In this document: positions 53,846 to 63,992 of the stretch, piece after piece
Layout: every line of letters starts with the position of its first letter
How positions within the stretch are numbered: position 1 is the stretch's first letter
NCBI RefSeq assembly: GCF_900167915.1
Contig: NZ_FUYM01000004.1
Span: forward strand, 62,001 to 126,000
DNA from: Rhizorhabdus histidinilytica
GTDB taxonomy: Bacteria; Pseudomonadota; Alphaproteobacteria; Sphingomonadales; Sphingomonadaceae
Length of the DNA stretch: 64,000 nucleotides
Direction: 5' to 3'
Notes under the pieces: generated by a model
What the model was told of the DNA's origin: nothing
Databases searched by the model: none
The model's input: the letters and a program-made list of their open reading frames with translations, nothing else
Position numbers and translations under genes: made by a program

Positions 53846-55363
53846 ATGCTTCGTTCAACGATGCACCTCAGGCTCAAGCCTGGGAATGACGTGGACAGCG
53901 CGCCGCTTCGTCCGGACGAGATCATCGACGATCCCAGCAAGGCATCGGTCACCGTTCCGCCCGTCCGGCGGAAAGGGTTGTCATTCCACATCGCCCGCGA
54001 CACGCGGCGCGCCTGCGAATTCGTGGCGCTCGCCGCAGCCCTGATGCTCAGCGCATCGCTGTTTCCCAAATGGATCATCAACGAACCCGTCAGCGTGTTC
54101 TGGGGTACGCTGATCTGGCTGACCACCTATGCCGGCCTGTGCGCCATCGGCCCGGACTCGGCGTTCGACTGTCGCACCGACCGGCTCGCGCAGAAGATCG
54201 GCTATTGGCTGAAGGCGACCGGCGCGATCATCGTGCTCGCCTTCCTGTCGAAGGACCATCTCGAGCTGTCGCGGCTGTGGATCGCCACCGGCGTGACGCT
54301 CGGCGGCGTGGTGATCTACGGCGTGATGGTGGTGTCCGACCAGCTCTCGGAATCGCTCCACCGCAACGGGACGCTGGGCGACCGGCTCGCCATCTACGGC
54401 ACCGACGGCCGGGTCGAGCATCTGCTCAACATCCTTCAGAACAACGACCGCCGCTTCCAGATCGACAGCATCTATGGGGAAACGCGCGACGTCGACGTCG
54501 CCGCCCCCGACCGGATCAAGCTGCGCTGGGGCCTCGACGACCTGATCGCACGGGCCCGCGCCGGCCATATCGACGCGATCCTGCTCAACCTGCCCTGGCA
54601 CGAGCAGGGCGTGGTCGAGCACGTCATGCGCCGGCTCGAGGAGGTCAATGTCGACGTCATGATCGTGCCGTCGGAGCTGCAGCTCGCCCGCCGGACGATG
54701 AGCATCCAGCGCTGCGGCCCGTTCGCGACGATCGCGCTCTACCAGCGTCCGATGCAGGGCATCGGCGCGCTGATGAAGATCGCGCTCGATCGCAGCGTCG
54801 CCGCGCTCGCGCTGCTCTTCTTCGGCCCGCTGATGCTGTTCATCGCGGCGGCGATCTGGATCGAATCGCCCGGCCCCGTGCTGTTCCGGCAGAAGCGCCG
54901 GGGCATGAACAACGAGCCGTTCACGATGCTCAAATTCCGCAGCATGCACATCGCCGCGACCGATCAGAACGCCGACAAGCTCGTCACCCGTGGGGATTCG
55001 CGGGTCACCAAGGTCGGCGCCTTCATCCGCAAGACCAGCCTCGACGAGCTGCCGCAGCTCATCAACATCCTGCGCGGCGACATGTCGCTGGTCGGCCCCC
55101 GCCCCCATGCCTATGGCGCCAAGGCGGCGGACCGACTCTATGAGGAGGTGGTGGCGCGCTATCCGGCCCGCCATCGCGTCCTGCCCGGCCTCACCGGCCT
55201 CGCGCAGGTGCGCGGCTTCCGCGGCAACACGCTGCGCGAGGAGGACATCATCCGGCGCTTCGACAGCGACCTCGAATATATCGAACGCTGGTCGATCTCG
55301 CTCGACCTGGTGATCATCGTCCGCACCGCGATCACCCTGTTCTTCCATAGGGAGGCCTATTGA
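53846..55363 (+). CDS. Undecaprenyl-phosphate sugar phosphotransferase (WcaJ/ExoY type)
   Basis: A 505-residue initiating glycosyltransferase that loads the first hexose-1-phosphate onto undecaprenyl phosphate. Four N-terminal TM helices and a CoA-binding-like segment precede a fifth TM helix and the catalytic domain ([63 protein letters not shown]). GGGAG precedes the ATG at 53846. It heads an operon with export and polymerase genes, as in gellan/sphingan and xanthan loci. Confidence 0.93.
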   Translation: MLRSTMHLRLKPGNDVDSAPLRPDEIIDDPSKASVTVPPVRRKGLSFHIARDTRRACEFVALAAALMLSASLFPKWIINEPVSVFWGTLIWLTTYAGLCAIGPDSAFDCRTDRLAQKIGYWLKATGAIIVLAFLSKDHLELSRLWIATGVTLGGVVIYGVMVVSDQLSESLHRNGTLGDRLAIYGTDGRVEHLLNILQNNDRRFQIDSIYGETRDVDVAAPDRIKLRWGLDDLIARARAGHIDAILLNLPWHEQGVVEHVMRRLEEVNVDVMIVPSELQLARRTMSIQRCGPFATIALYQRPMQGIGALMKIALDRSVAALALLFFGPLMLFIAAAIWIESPGPVLFRQKRRGMNNEPFTMLKFRSMHIAATDQNADKLVTRGDSRVTKVGAFIRKTSLDELPQLINILRGDMSLVGPRPHAYGAKAADRLYEEVVARYPARHRVLPGLTGLAQVRGFRGNTLREEDIIRRFDSDLEYIERWSISLDLVIIVRTAITLFFHREAY

Positions 55364-55399
55364 CCCGCCGGTTCGCCCGGCGGGGAAGAGGATTTCGAC

Positions 55400-56032
55400 A
55401 TGACCGCTTTCGTGACATTCTGCTTTCGCCGCGCGACGACCTGGGCGCTCGCGCTGTTGCTGGTCCTGGGGCTGGCGCTACCCGCCGCTGCGCAGGAGCC
55501 CCAGGCACCACCCGCCGCAGCCGCCGCGCAGGGCGCCGGCATATCGGTGCCGCTGGGGACCCCCCTCGCGCCCGGCTATGTGCTGGGCACCGGCGACAAG
55601 CTGCGGATCAGCGTGTTCGGCGAGCCCAAGCTCGACGGCGAATATGTCGTCAGCAGCACGGGCATCGTCTCCTTCCCGCTGATCGGCAACATCCCCGCCA
55701 GCGGCCAGACCGTCGAGGCGCTCCAGGAGAGCATCCGTTCCAAGCTCGCCGCCGGCTATCTGAAGGACCCGCGGGTGAGCGCCGAAGTGCTCAACTATCG
55801 CCCCTTCTACATTTTGGGCGAGATCAACAAGCCGGGCGAATATCCCTTCGTCAACGGCATCACCGTCCAGCAGGCGGTCGCGATGGCGGGCGGGTTCAGC
55901 TACCGCGCGAACACCAAGCGCGTGTTCATCAAACGCGCGCTCGACACCACCGAGCGGCCGGTCCAGATCAAGGGCAAGGCGGTGCTGCTGATGCCCGGCG
56001 ACACGATCCGGGTCGGCGAACGCTTCTTCTAG
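55400..56032 (+). CDS. Polysaccharide export protein (Wza/OPX-like)
   Basis: A 210-residue exported protein with signal peptide (ATTWALALLLVLGLALPAAAQ). Poly_export domain (YVLGTGDKLRISVFGEPKLDGEYVVSSTGIVSFPLIGNIPA) and SLBB domain (YILGEINKPGEYPFVNGITVQQAVAMAGG). No lipobox Cys, so unlike Wza it is not a lipoprotein; short OPX proteins of this type work with a separate beta-barrel, here probably 57427-58689. Confidence 0.92.
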   Translation: MTAFVTFCFRRATTWALALLLVLGLALPAAAQEPQAPPAAAAAQGAGISVPLGTPLAPGYVLGTGDKLRISVFGEPKLDGEYVVSSTGIVSFPLIGNIPASGQTVEALQESIRSKLAAGYLKDPRVSAEVLNYRPFYILGEINKPGEYPFVNGITVQQAVAMAGGFSYRANTKRVFIKRALDTTERPVQIKGKAVLLMPGDTIRVGERFF

Positions 56033-56045
56033 GGTCGGGTCCCGC

Positions 56046-57392
56046 GTGAACAGCGCCCCCACCGATCTGGTGATCGCGCGGCTCGCGGCGGTCGAGCGGC
56101 CCGCCGACCTCCGCGCCGCGAAGGGCTACGATCAGTTTTTCGGCTTCGCGGCGATCAGCCTGATGCTGTTCGTTCCGCAGCTCAAGTCGCTGACCCCATT
56201 GCTGCTGCTCGTCCTGCTCGTCTTCCACTGCGTCTGGCGGCGCGAGGATATCCCCCGCCTGCTGCGCGCATCGAGCCTCTATCTGCTGCTGCCGCTGTTC
56301 GCGGCGACCTCCTGGCTCTGGTCGGTCGATCCGCAGGCGAGCCGCTATTACGGCATCCAGTTCCTGATCACCGCGCTGATCGGCTGCATCGTCGGCGCCG
56401 GGCTCGACCGCAAGGCGGCGATGCGCGGCGTGTTCCTCGCCTTCGCCGTCTACGCCTTCTCTTCGCTGGTCTTCGGCCGTAGCGTCACCTGGGGCGGCGG
56501 CGCGATGGGCAATTCGGCGTTTGCCGGACTCGCCCAGGCCAAGAACACCGCCGGCGATTGCGGCGCCGTCGGCATCATCCTCTCGCTCACGGTGCTGTTC
56601 GATGCGATCGAGGAACGGAAACCCTGGCTGGCGCTGTTGGCGCTGGTCGCGATGGGGGTACAGGCCGAGATGCTGGTCGCCTCACGCTCGTCGGGCGCGG
56701 TGCTCGCCGTCGGCATCGCGGTGCCGCTGTTCCTGCTGTGGAACGTCTCGCGCCTCTTCTCCAAGCCCGCGCGGGTCGTCACGGGGGTCACCGCGATCCT
56801 CGGCATCGCGACCGCGGTGCTGACCCAGCACATCTGGCTGCCGCCGCTGGTCGAGCAGATGTCGCGCGCGATGGGCAAGGACAGCACCCTGACCGGGCGA
56901 ACCTATCTGTGGGGCCGCGCCGCGGCACTGATCGATGAGAAGCCGTTGCTCGGGGTCGGCTACAATGCGTTCTGGCGCAAGGGCAATCTCGATGCCGAAG
57001 GGCTGTGGCGCTATGCGGGCATCACCTCGCGCTCGGGCTTCAACTTCCACAGCACGCCGACCGAGCTGCTCGTCCATCTCGGCTATGCGGGGTTGACGCT
57101 CTTCGTCATGGTGTTCGTCGTGCTCTCGATCCTGCTGCTGGTCCGGACGATGATCCGGCCCGACGCGATCATGATCGGATGGTGCACGCTGCTGACCTAC
57201 GAAGTGGTGCGCATGCCGTTCGAATCGATCGGCACCGGCCCCTTCCACTATACGACCTCGCTGCTCGCCGCGGGGCTGGTCGTCAGCGCCGGATGGCTGG
57301 CGCGCGGCTATCGCCCTGCCCCCCTCTCCAACCGGCCCCGCCGCTTCCGGGGCGAGCGCGAGCCCCAGCTCCACACGCCCCGGACGGCCTGA
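56046..57392 (+). CDS. O-antigen polymerase/ligase-like protein (Wzy)
   Basis: A 448-residue integral membrane protein with about 10 TM helices and a large periplasmic loop (QHIWLPPLVEQMSRAMGKDSTLTGRTYLWGRAAALIDEKPLLGVGYNAFWRKGN) containing the LTGRxxLW motif of the Wzy_C family. It polymerises repeat units in the periplasm. It is 13 bases after the export gene. Start codon ATG/GTG region at 56046. Confidence 0.88.
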   Translation: MNSAPTDLVIARLAAVERPADLRAAKGYDQFFGFAAISLMLFVPQLKSLTPLLLLVLLVFHCVWRREDIPRLLRASSLYLLLPLFAATSWLWSVDPQASRYYGIQFLITALIGCIVGAGLDRKAAMRGVFLAFAVYAFSSLVFGRSVTWGGGAMGNSAFAGLAQAKNTAGDCGAVGIILSLTVLFDAIEERKPWLALLALVAMGVQAEMLVASRSSGAVLAVGIAVPLFLLWNVSRLFSKPARVVTGVTAILGIATAVLTQHIWLPPLVEQMSRAMGKDSTLTGRTYLWGRAAALIDEKPLLGVGYNAFWRKGNLDAEGLWRYAGITSRSGFNFHSTPTELLVHLGYAGLTLFVMVFVVLSILLLVRTMIRPDAIMIGWCTLLTYEVVRMPFESIGTGPFHYTTSLLAAGLVVSAGWLARGYRPAPLSNRPRRFRGEREPQLHTPRTA

Positions 57393-57426
57393 GGAGGCGG
57401 CGTGCGCCGCCCCCTCCCCACCGCCG

Positions 57427-58689
57427 TCAGCGCTTGATCGTCAGCGTGATGAAGATGTTGTTCGAACTGAAACGGATATTCGGGTTCGCCGAGCTGCGCT
57501 TCTCGAACGCATAGCCGGCGCGCAATTCCATGAAACGGTTCGGCATGAGGTAGCGGGCGCCGAGCCGCGCCTCATATTCGCGGCTCTTGGGCGACAGCCC
57601 CGCCGGGTTGATCCGCGCGTAGCGCATGCCCGCCGACAGGATCAGGTTGCGCAGCAGCTCATGGTCGACGTCGGCGGTGAACTCACTGCGCAGATTGCCC
57701 GCCGTGATCTGCGAGCTGGTCTCGTCGACCGCCCGCTCGGCGGTGAATTTGAGGCTGGTCAGCGGCGTGACGTTCCACAATATGTCGGCGCCGTAGGACA
57801 GGCCGCTGACGTCGCGCAGCTTGGGATCGGCGTAGTTCTGCTTCATGTAGCCGAGCCGGATATTGCCGTAGATCAGGCTGGTCAGCTCCAGCCCGAGGCC
57901 GGCTTCGGCCTTCAGCCCCTTCGAACTGCGGTCGGTCTGGGTGATCGGATCGAACCCCGGATCGCCGGGCCGCAGGTCGTAGGTCCGCTTCTCGCCCTGG
58001 ACCCGGATGAAGGCGCTGGTCCCCGATCGCAGCCGATAGGCGATCTGCCCGGTGCCGGTGCGGACCTTGAGGTTGCGGAAACTCAGATCGATCGGGTTTC
58101 CCAGCGGATCGATCGTGTCCATGTAGCGGATTCGGCGATATTCGCCCTTGCCGAGCAGGACGAAGTCGCCAACCTCCTGCTCCAGCCCGGCCGATCCCGA
58201 GAAGCGGTCATATTTCACCCGGGTGCGCGATCCGGAGAAGCTGGCGAGGCTCGACCGGTTCTCCGCATTGCGCTCGGCGCTGCCCGTCAGGCGGATCCGC
58301 GTGCGGCGGGTGACGTCGATGACGCCGCGGCCGTTGGCGCCATATTCGCTCGCATCCTCGGTATCGAGCTTGGCGTGGAAGCTGCGGTGGTAATAGGCCT
58401 TCACGTCGAAGGCATGGCGCGGCAGGTCGCTGCGCACGCGGATCTCGGGCTCGATCGTGAAGATCGTATCGCCGCGCTTGCCGGATGCGGTGGCGAGGAC
58501 ATTGTCGTCATATTCGGTCCGGCCCGCCACGCTGGGATAGATCAGCAGCGATCCGGCGCGCAGGCCGAGCGCGTCGAACGCCGGCCGGTCGCGGTCTGCC
58601 ACGCCGACATTGGGCGGAATGTCCTGCGCCTGCACGGCCGAACAGAGCGCCGTGCCCGAAAGCACGGTCAGCAATTGGGGGATTCGCAT
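57427..58689 (-). CDS. Outer-membrane beta-barrel protein (BBP2-type)
   Basis: A 420-residue protein with a signal peptide (QLLTVLSGTALCSAVQAQ) and repeated amphipathic strands (RIRLTGSAERNAENRSS, SLKFTAERAVDETSSQ, RFMELRAGYAFEKRSSAN) ending in FITLTIKR. The pattern fits the BBP2_2 barrel family associated with exopolysaccharide secretion in sphingomonads. It probably forms the outer-membrane pore for the polymer. Its 3' end converges on the polymerase gene. Confidence 0.85.
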   Translation of the reverse strand: MRIPQLLTVLSGTALCSAVQAQDIPPNVGVADRDRPAFDALGLRAGSLLIYPSVAGRTEYDDNVLATASGKRGDTIFTIEPEIRVRSDLPRHAFDVKAYYHRSFHAKLDTEDASEYGANGRGVIDVTRRTRIRLTGSAERNAENRSSLASFSGSRTRVKYDRFSGSAGLEQEVGDFVLLGKGEYRRIRYMDTIDPLGNPIDLSFRNLKVRTGTGQIAYRLRSGTSAFIRVQGEKRTYDLRPGDPGFDPITQTDRSSKGLKAEAGLGLELTSLIYGNIRLGYMKQNYADPKLRDVSGLSYGADILWNVTPLTSLKFTAERAVDETSSQITAGNLRSEFTADVDHELLRNLILSAGMRYARINPAGLSPKSREYEARLGARYLMPNRFMELRAGYAFEKRSSANPNIRFSSNNIFITLTIKR

Positions 58690-58724
58690 GTTTCCTCCTC
58701 TGGTTGTCCGCCCCCAAGAGCCTG

Positions 58725-60857
58725 TCAGTTCTGGTAATATCCCTTGAATTTCTTGTGATAGCCGTAGACGTCGCTCTGCCCGGTGCTGGCGTAGCGGCGG
58801 ATGTCGACCTGGGTCAGCGCCAGTCCGGCGATATTCGCATTGGCGTCGACCAGCAGCTCGATCGCCGCCTCCGCCGCGTTGATCGACGTCTTGCGCCAGC
58901 GCGTGATGACGAGGACGCTGTCGACCGACGAGGCTACCGCGCGGGCATCGGCGACGCCCAGGATCGGAGCGGTGTCGACGACGACGAACTCGAAGCGCTC
59001 GCGCAGCTGGCGGAGCAGCTTGTCGAGATTGGCGGGGGTCAGCGGGTCATAGGCGCTCGGCTGCGCTTCGGGAGTGCCGAGGATGTGGAGCCCGGTCGCC
59101 TCGTCGATCACCAGCGCGTCGTCGAGCCGCGCCTCGCCCGACAGCACCTCGATCAGGCCGACCCGCGGCCGGATGCCCAGCATCTCGCTCGATCCGCGGC
59201 GGCGAAGGTCGCAATCGACCAGCACCGTGCTCGTTCCGGCCAGCGCCGCGGTGCGCGCCAGGCAAACCGAGGTCGTGGTCTTGCCCTCCTGCGGCAGCGG
59301 CGAGGTGATTGCCAGCGTCCGGGCGCGGCTGCGCAGCGCCACGAAGGCGCGCAGGCTGCGCAGCGATTCCGCGAAGGAGGAGAAGGGGTGCGAGATGATA
59401 TAGTCCTGCGGCGTCTCGGTCTCGCGCAGACCGCCCAGGGTCGAACCCAGGCTTGGGACCGCGCCGGCGTAGCGGACGCGCAGCCGCCGCTCGACGTCGG
59501 CCTTGGTCTGAACCCCACGCTGAAAATATTCGGCGAGCGCGACTGCAACCAGCCCGCCGAGCAGCGCACCGACGATGCCGAACAGAATAGCGAGCTTGAT
59601 GTTCGGCGAGTCCGGAAGCAGCGGTACGGCGCCGAGCGCCGAGATGCGCGCGTCGGGCTGCTGCAACCCTTCCTGCGCGGCGGTCTCCTTCGACCGGTTG
59701 AGGAAGGCCTCGTAGATCTGCTTGCTCGCCTCGGCGCGGCGTTCGAGTTCGAGATAGCCCACCTGTGCCGCGCTGTTCGAGGCAAGCGATCCCTTGGCCT
59801 GGGACTGACTGCCCTGAAGCGAAGCGAGCCGTGACGAGGCGACGCGGACATCGGCCTCGAGACTGGAGAGGATGCGATCGATCTCCTGCTGGATCTGGGC
59901 ACGGATGTCCGCCAGCTGGCTCTTGGCGGTCTTTACCTCGGGATAGAGCTCTCCATAGCGGGTTTCCAGCTGTGCGAGCTGCTGGCTCGCCTCCGCCTCG
60001 CGGGCGCGCAGGCTGGCGACGGTGCCAGATCCGAGCGCCGCGCCGACGTCGGCCCCCTTGCCGCCGCGCTGGAGCTGGGCACGGGCGGCGTTGAAGCGGC
60101 CTTGCTTCTCGGCGAGGTCGGCACGGGCGAGCGATATCTGCTGGTTGAGCGAGGATACCTCCTGCTCGGCCATGGTCGCGCCCTGCGCGCTCATCAGCCC
60201 GTTGCGGATCTTGTAGTTCTGGAGCGCGGCGTCGGCCGCCCCGGCAGCGGCGCGCAGCTCGGTCATGCGGCGGTTGAGCCAGACATTGGCCGAGCGGGTG
60301 GCGCCGACCTTGGCGTCGGTCTGCGCGGCGACATATTGGCGGGCGAAGGTATTGGCGATCGCGGCGGCCATGTCGGAGCGGTCCGAACTGGCGGTGATGT
60401 CGATGACATAGGTCAGCCCCGACCGGGCGACCGCCACCTTGCGGAGGAGCAGCGCCGCCGTATGGGCCAGTTCGGCCTCGGTCCGAATCGGCCCGACGTC
60501 ATAGCCCTGCCGGCTGAGGTCGGTCGCGACCCGCATCGCCAGGGTCGGCGAGGTGATCATCCGCACCTCGGTGTCGACGACGTCACTGTCCTTGGGCAGG
60601 TTCGGGACGACCGACTGCACCTCGATGACGTCGTTGGTGCGCGGCTCGATCACCACGCTGGCGGTGCTGGTGTAGATCGGCACCATCATCACGGTCCGCA
60701 ACGCCACCGCCGCGAGGATCAGGAAGGCGACGCCCAGGAACAGCCAGAGATGGCGCCTGAAGATCATCCACAGATAGCCCGGGTCCGGCAGCAGCCCTTT
60801 CAGGCGCCCGCCCTCGGGCCGGGCGTCCGCCGTGGGGAATTCCTGCACATGGTCCAT
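58725..60857 (-). CDS. Polysaccharide co-polymerase with BY-type tyrosine kinase (Wzc-like)
   Basis: A 710-residue PCP-2a protein. Wzz domain with TM1 (HLWLFLGVAFLILAAVALRT) near the N-terminus, a long periplasmic coiled coil, TM2 (LAILFGIVGALLGGLVAVALAEYF), then an ATPase with Walker A PLPQEGKTTTS, Walker A' STVLVDCDLRRR and Walker B FVVVDTAP. The C-terminal YGYHKKFKGYYQN is a short Tyr cluster for autophosphorylation. It controls chain length and export. The ribosome site and start at 60857 are clear. Confidence 0.92.
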   Translation of the reverse strand: MDHVQEFPTADARPEGGRLKGLLPDPGYLWMIFRRHLWLFLGVAFLILAAVALRTVMMVPIYTSTASVVIEPRTNDVIEVQSVVPNLPKDSDVVDTEVRMITSPTLAMRVATDLSRQGYDVGPIRTEAELAHTAALLLRKVAVARSGLTYVIDITASSDRSDMAAAIANTFARQYVAAQTDAKVGATRSANVWLNRRMTELRAAAGAADAALQNYKIRNGLMSAQGATMAEQEVSSLNQQISLARADLAEKQGRFNAARAQLQRGGKGADVGAALGSGTVASLRAREAEASQQLAQLETRYGELYPEVKTAKSQLADIRAQIQQEIDRILSSLEADVRVASSRLASLQGSQSQAKGSLASNSAAQVGYLELERRAEASKQIYEAFLNRSKETAAQEGLQQPDARISALGAVPLLPDSPNIKLAILFGIVGALLGGLVAVALAEYFQRGVQTKADVERRLRVRYAGAVPSLGSTLGGLRETETPQDYIISHPFSSFAESLRSLRAFVALRSRARTLAITSPLPQEGKTTTSVCLARTAALAGTSTVLVDCDLRRRGSSEMLGIRPRVGLIEVLSGEARLDDALVIDEATGLHILGTPEAQPSAYDPLTPANLDKLLRQLRERFEFVVVDTAPILGVADARAVASSVDSVLVITRWRKTSINAAEAAIELLVDANANIAGLALTQVDIRRYASTGQSDVYGYHKKFKGYYQN

Positions 60858-60907
60858 GATCGATTATCAACCTCCGATTTGACCTGCCAAAAGCCCCCTT
60901 TCAGCCT

Positions 60908-62449
60908 TCAATGTGATTCGATTGCGGGTCGCCCCCTTCCCCGGTCCCGCCGGTCCGCCCTGAACCGGCCCAGCCGGCTGCCGACCAGCCCGCTGGCCTC
61001 GGCCAGCGTCTCCCGGCCGGGCGCGGTGAAGGCGAGCAGCAGCGCGAAGGAACCGAAGGCGAAGCAGCCCGCGAGGACCAGTCCCGCCAGCCCGGTCCCG
61101 CCACCCCACAGGCGCAGCCCGGCCAGCCCCGCCAGGGTCCCGGCCAGCGCGATCGCGAACGGCCAGACGATCGACAGCAGGTCGCGGTGGCGGACAGGGC
61201 CGGAGCGACCGACCCACCACCACAGCACCGGCATGCGGATCAGCACGTCGCTGAGCGCATAGGCGGCGGCGACGCCGATCGCACCCCAGGGCAGGCCGAT
61301 CGCGAAGGCGAGCACGCTGGTGACCATGTTGAACAGTCCCCAGCGCCCGAACTCGCCGCCGCGCCGCTGGCTGATGAACAGCCAGCCGAAGGTGGCGCTC
61401 ATCGGCTGGTGCAGCGCCGCGACCGCGAGCCAGGTGAAGATCGCCGCCGCCGGCCGCCAGCGCGGCCCCATCAGCGTGTCGATCAGCGGCGCGGCGAAGA
61501 CCAGCATGAAGGCGACGCCGGGTAGGGTGACCATCAGCATCAGCCGGATCGTCCGCCGATAGGCGTGACGATAACGGTGCGGCTCGTCGGCCAGCCGCGA
61601 TAGCACCGGCACCATCACCCGCCCGATCGGGTTGTTGATCTGTTGCAGCGGGAACAGCAGCAGCTTGTAGGCGCGGTCGTAGAAGCCGAGCTGCACCGCC
61701 CCCGCCCAGCGCCCGATCATCACATTGTCGAGATTGCGGGCGAAGAAATTGGACAGGGTGAAGGTCGACAGGCCCGCGCCGAGGCGCAGCAGCTCGCGCA
61801 CCTCGGCGAACCGCGCCGGCCGTCCCGGCAGCCAGCGGGCCGTCGCCCAGGCGCCGACCAGCCCTACCGCCATCCCGACCAGCACCGAGGCGACGAGCGC
61901 CCAGATGCCAGGCGCGAACCAGGCGATCCCCACCGCCGCGGCGAAGCCGAGCAGGGTCGAGGCGATGTCGATGATCGCGATCGTGCCGAATCGCAGCGTC
62001 TTGGTGAGATGGGCGAAATGCTGGGTGGCGAGCCCCGACACCAGCACCGATCCGGCGAGCGCGAGGGCCGGCGCCACGAGCCGGGGTTCGCCGAAGAAGG
62101 CGGCGATCAGCGGCGCCGACACCGCGAACAGCACCGCCAGCGCCAGCGACAGGGCCGCGTTGATCCAGAACATCGCACTGGTTTGCGCCCGGCTCAAATT
62201 GGGCGAGGCGACGACCGCCTGCGACAGCCCGATATCCTGCACCATCATGACGAAGGCAGCCAGAGGCATGACCATCGCGAACAAACCAAAGTCCGCAGGT
62301 GCGAGGAGCCGTGCTAAAATCACGACGGATAGTAATTGTGTTGCAAATTTTACAACTTGCGCGAGCCCAATCGCCAGCGTGCCATGAACAGCACGATGCC
62401 TGAGATCACTCTTGTCTGCGGAAGACACCGCTTCCGGCGCGGCTTGCAT
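60908..62449 (-). CDS. Oligosaccharide flippase (Wzx, MOP superfamily)
   Basis: A 513-residue protein with about 14 TM helices. The N-terminal IGLAQVVKFATQLLSVVILARLLAPADFGLFAMVMPLAAFVMMVQDIGLSQAVV is typical for Wzx/PST exporters. It moves lipid-linked repeat units across the inner membrane. It is upstream of the Wzc-like gene on the same strand (gap 50 bases) and divergent from the GT2 gene. Confidence 0.92.
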   Translation of the reverse strand: MQAAPEAVSSADKSDLRHRAVHGTLAIGLAQVVKFATQLLSVVILARLLAPADFGLFAMVMPLAAFVMMVQDIGLSQAVVASPNLSRAQTSAMFWINAALSLALAVLFAVSAPLIAAFFGEPRLVAPALALAGSVLVSGLATQHFAHLTKTLRFGTIAIIDIASTLLGFAAAVGIAWFAPGIWALVASVLVGMAVGLVGAWATARWLPGRPARFAEVRELLRLGAGLSTFTLSNFFARNLDNVMIGRWAGAVQLGFYDRAYKLLLFPLQQINNPIGRVMVPVLSRLADEPHRYRHAYRRTIRLMLMVTLPGVAFMLVFAAPLIDTLMGPRWRPAAAIFTWLAVAALHQPMSATFGWLFISQRRGGEFGRWGLFNMVTSVLAFAIGLPWGAIGVAAAYALSDVLIRMPVLWWWVGRSGPVRHRDLLSIVWPFAIALAGTLAGLAGLRLWGGGTGLAGLVLAGCFAFGSFALLLAFTAPGRETLAEASGLVGSRLGRFRADRRDRGRGRPAIESH

Positions 62450-62696
62450 GGCAGTTCACCACCCTGCGGTTAGTGTTTACTGCCCCCCAACGAGATTGTT
62501 ATATTCGCACTGCAGCATAAAACCATCTTTTTTTAATCGCGCCATCGGAATAGATTTCGTCACGGACTCACAAGGCTTTGCGCGCCGGGAGGGCCCCGTC
62601 GGGGCGGGCAAGGCGGGTCGCGGCTGACGCCGCCGACCAGTGATTCCAGCCGAATCGCCTTCGGGGGGAGGCGTGATCAATGGAGACACGGCCCTT

Positions 62697-63956
62697 ATGA
62701 CCGCCCCCACGACCGTTGCCGACCGCACCCCGCTGCCCGTCACGGTGCTGATGCCCACCTTCAACCGCGCCCATTATCTGGCCGAGGCGCTGGACAGCGT
62801 GCTGGGTCAGGAGCCGCCGCCAGCCGAGGTGATCGTCATCGACGACGGCTCTGACGACGCAACCGGCGAGGTCGCCGCCGCCTATTCCGCGCGGGGGGTC
62901 GCCTATGTCCGGCAGGACAATGCGGGGAAGGCTGCCGCGCTCAACAATGGCCTCGGTCGCGCCACCCAACCCTTCGTGTGGATCTTCGACGACGACGACA
63001 TCGCCGCACCGGGGACGCTCGCCGCGCTCCATCAGGCGCTGGTCGACCATCCCGACGCCGGATACGCCTATGGATTGTGCGACAAATTCTTCGGCGAATG
63101 GCCCAATGACGCGCGCGAGCGGAACACCGCCTATGCCTCGGACGAACGCGTCGCGCTGTACGTCCGACTGATGGAGGACTTCTTCATCTGGCAGGGGGCG
63201 ATGCTGGCGCGCCGGAGCTGCTACGAGGCGGTCGGCCCGTTCGACACCCGCCTCGCCCGCTCGCAGGACTATGAGATGGCCCTGCGGCTCGGCCGCAGCT
63301 TCAAGGGGATCGGCCTGCCGATCGTCGCCTTCCACCAGCGCCATCATGCCGGCGTGCGCGGGCCCAAGGGTGCGAGCGTCAAGGCGCATGAGGTCGAGCA
63401 GGCCTGGCGGAAATACAACCATCTTATCTTCCGCGAGCTGCACGGCAGCCATGGGCTGCCCGAATTCTTCATCGGCACGCCTGCCGACGCAGGTGAGCTG
63501 TCACCGCGCCAGACGCTGACCGCGCGAATCCAGCGCGGCAGCATCATGGCCCGCAAGGGGCTGTGGGATCTCGCCGCCGCCGATTTCGAAACCGCCGCGC
63601 ACGAAGCGTCCGCGCTGGGCGTCACGGAGCTGTGCGAGCAGGAGAAGGCGGCGCTGCGCCGCATCTTCCAGCGCGGCGCGCGCTCGATCTTCCAAGACGA
63701 CGGCGAGGCACAGCGCTTCTTCGGCGCAGTCGCCGACTTTCCCAGAGCTCTGCGCGGCCGGATCGAGGGCAATCTGCTGCTGCCCGTCACTTATCGCTTG
63801 CGGCGGCTGTCGGGGGCTACCGACCGCCGGTTCGAGATCGGCCAGCTCCGCATCATGGCCCGGCACCTGCTCAAGGGCTCGTCGATCCGATCCTATTTCA
63901 ACGCCCGCCGCACCGACCGCGGCATGTACGGCGTGCAACCGCTGCTCGCGGCTTGA
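62697..63956 (+). CDS. Family 2 glycosyltransferase with C-terminal extension
   Basis: A 419-residue protein. GT-A domain: VTVLMPTFNRAHYLAEALDSVLGQ, VIVIDDGSDDATGEV and the DxD WIFDDDDI; LARSQDYEMALRLG is the catalytic-base region. The C-terminal 150 residues (AARIQRGSIMARKGLWDLAAADFETAAHE) are helical and unlike standard GT2. It starts at 62697 with a GGAG about 11 bases upstream. It completes the locus on the right. Confidence 0.88.
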   Translation: MTAPTTVADRTPLPVTVLMPTFNRAHYLAEALDSVLGQEPPPAEVIVIDDGSDDATGEVAAAYSARGVAYVRQDNAGKAAALNNGLGRATQPFVWIFDDDDIAAPGTLAALHQALVDHPDAGYAYGLCDKFFGEWPNDARERNTAYASDERVALYVRLMEDFFIWQGAMLARRSCYEAVGPFDTRLARSQDYEMALRLGRSFKGIGLPIVAFHQRHHAGVRGPKGASVKAHEVEQAWRKYNHLIFRELHGSHGLPEFFIGTPADAGELSPRQTLTARIQRGSIMARKGLWDLAAADFETAAHEASALGVTELCEQEKAALRRIFQRGARSIFQDDGEAQRFFGAVADFPRALRGRIEGNLLLPVTYRLRRLSGATDRRFEIGQLRIMARHLLKGSSIRSYFNARRTDRGMYGVQPLLAA

Positions 63957-63964
63957 CCTATCAA

Positions 63965-63992
63965 TTCCTCCCCGAGCACGCTCGGGAAGGAA
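63965..63992. terminator. Hairpin after the last glycosyltransferase
   Basis: TTCCTCCCCGAGC and GCTCGGGAAGGAA form an almost perfect stem just after the stop at 63956. It lacks a T-run on the plus strand but is well placed to end the transcript. Confidence 0.5.
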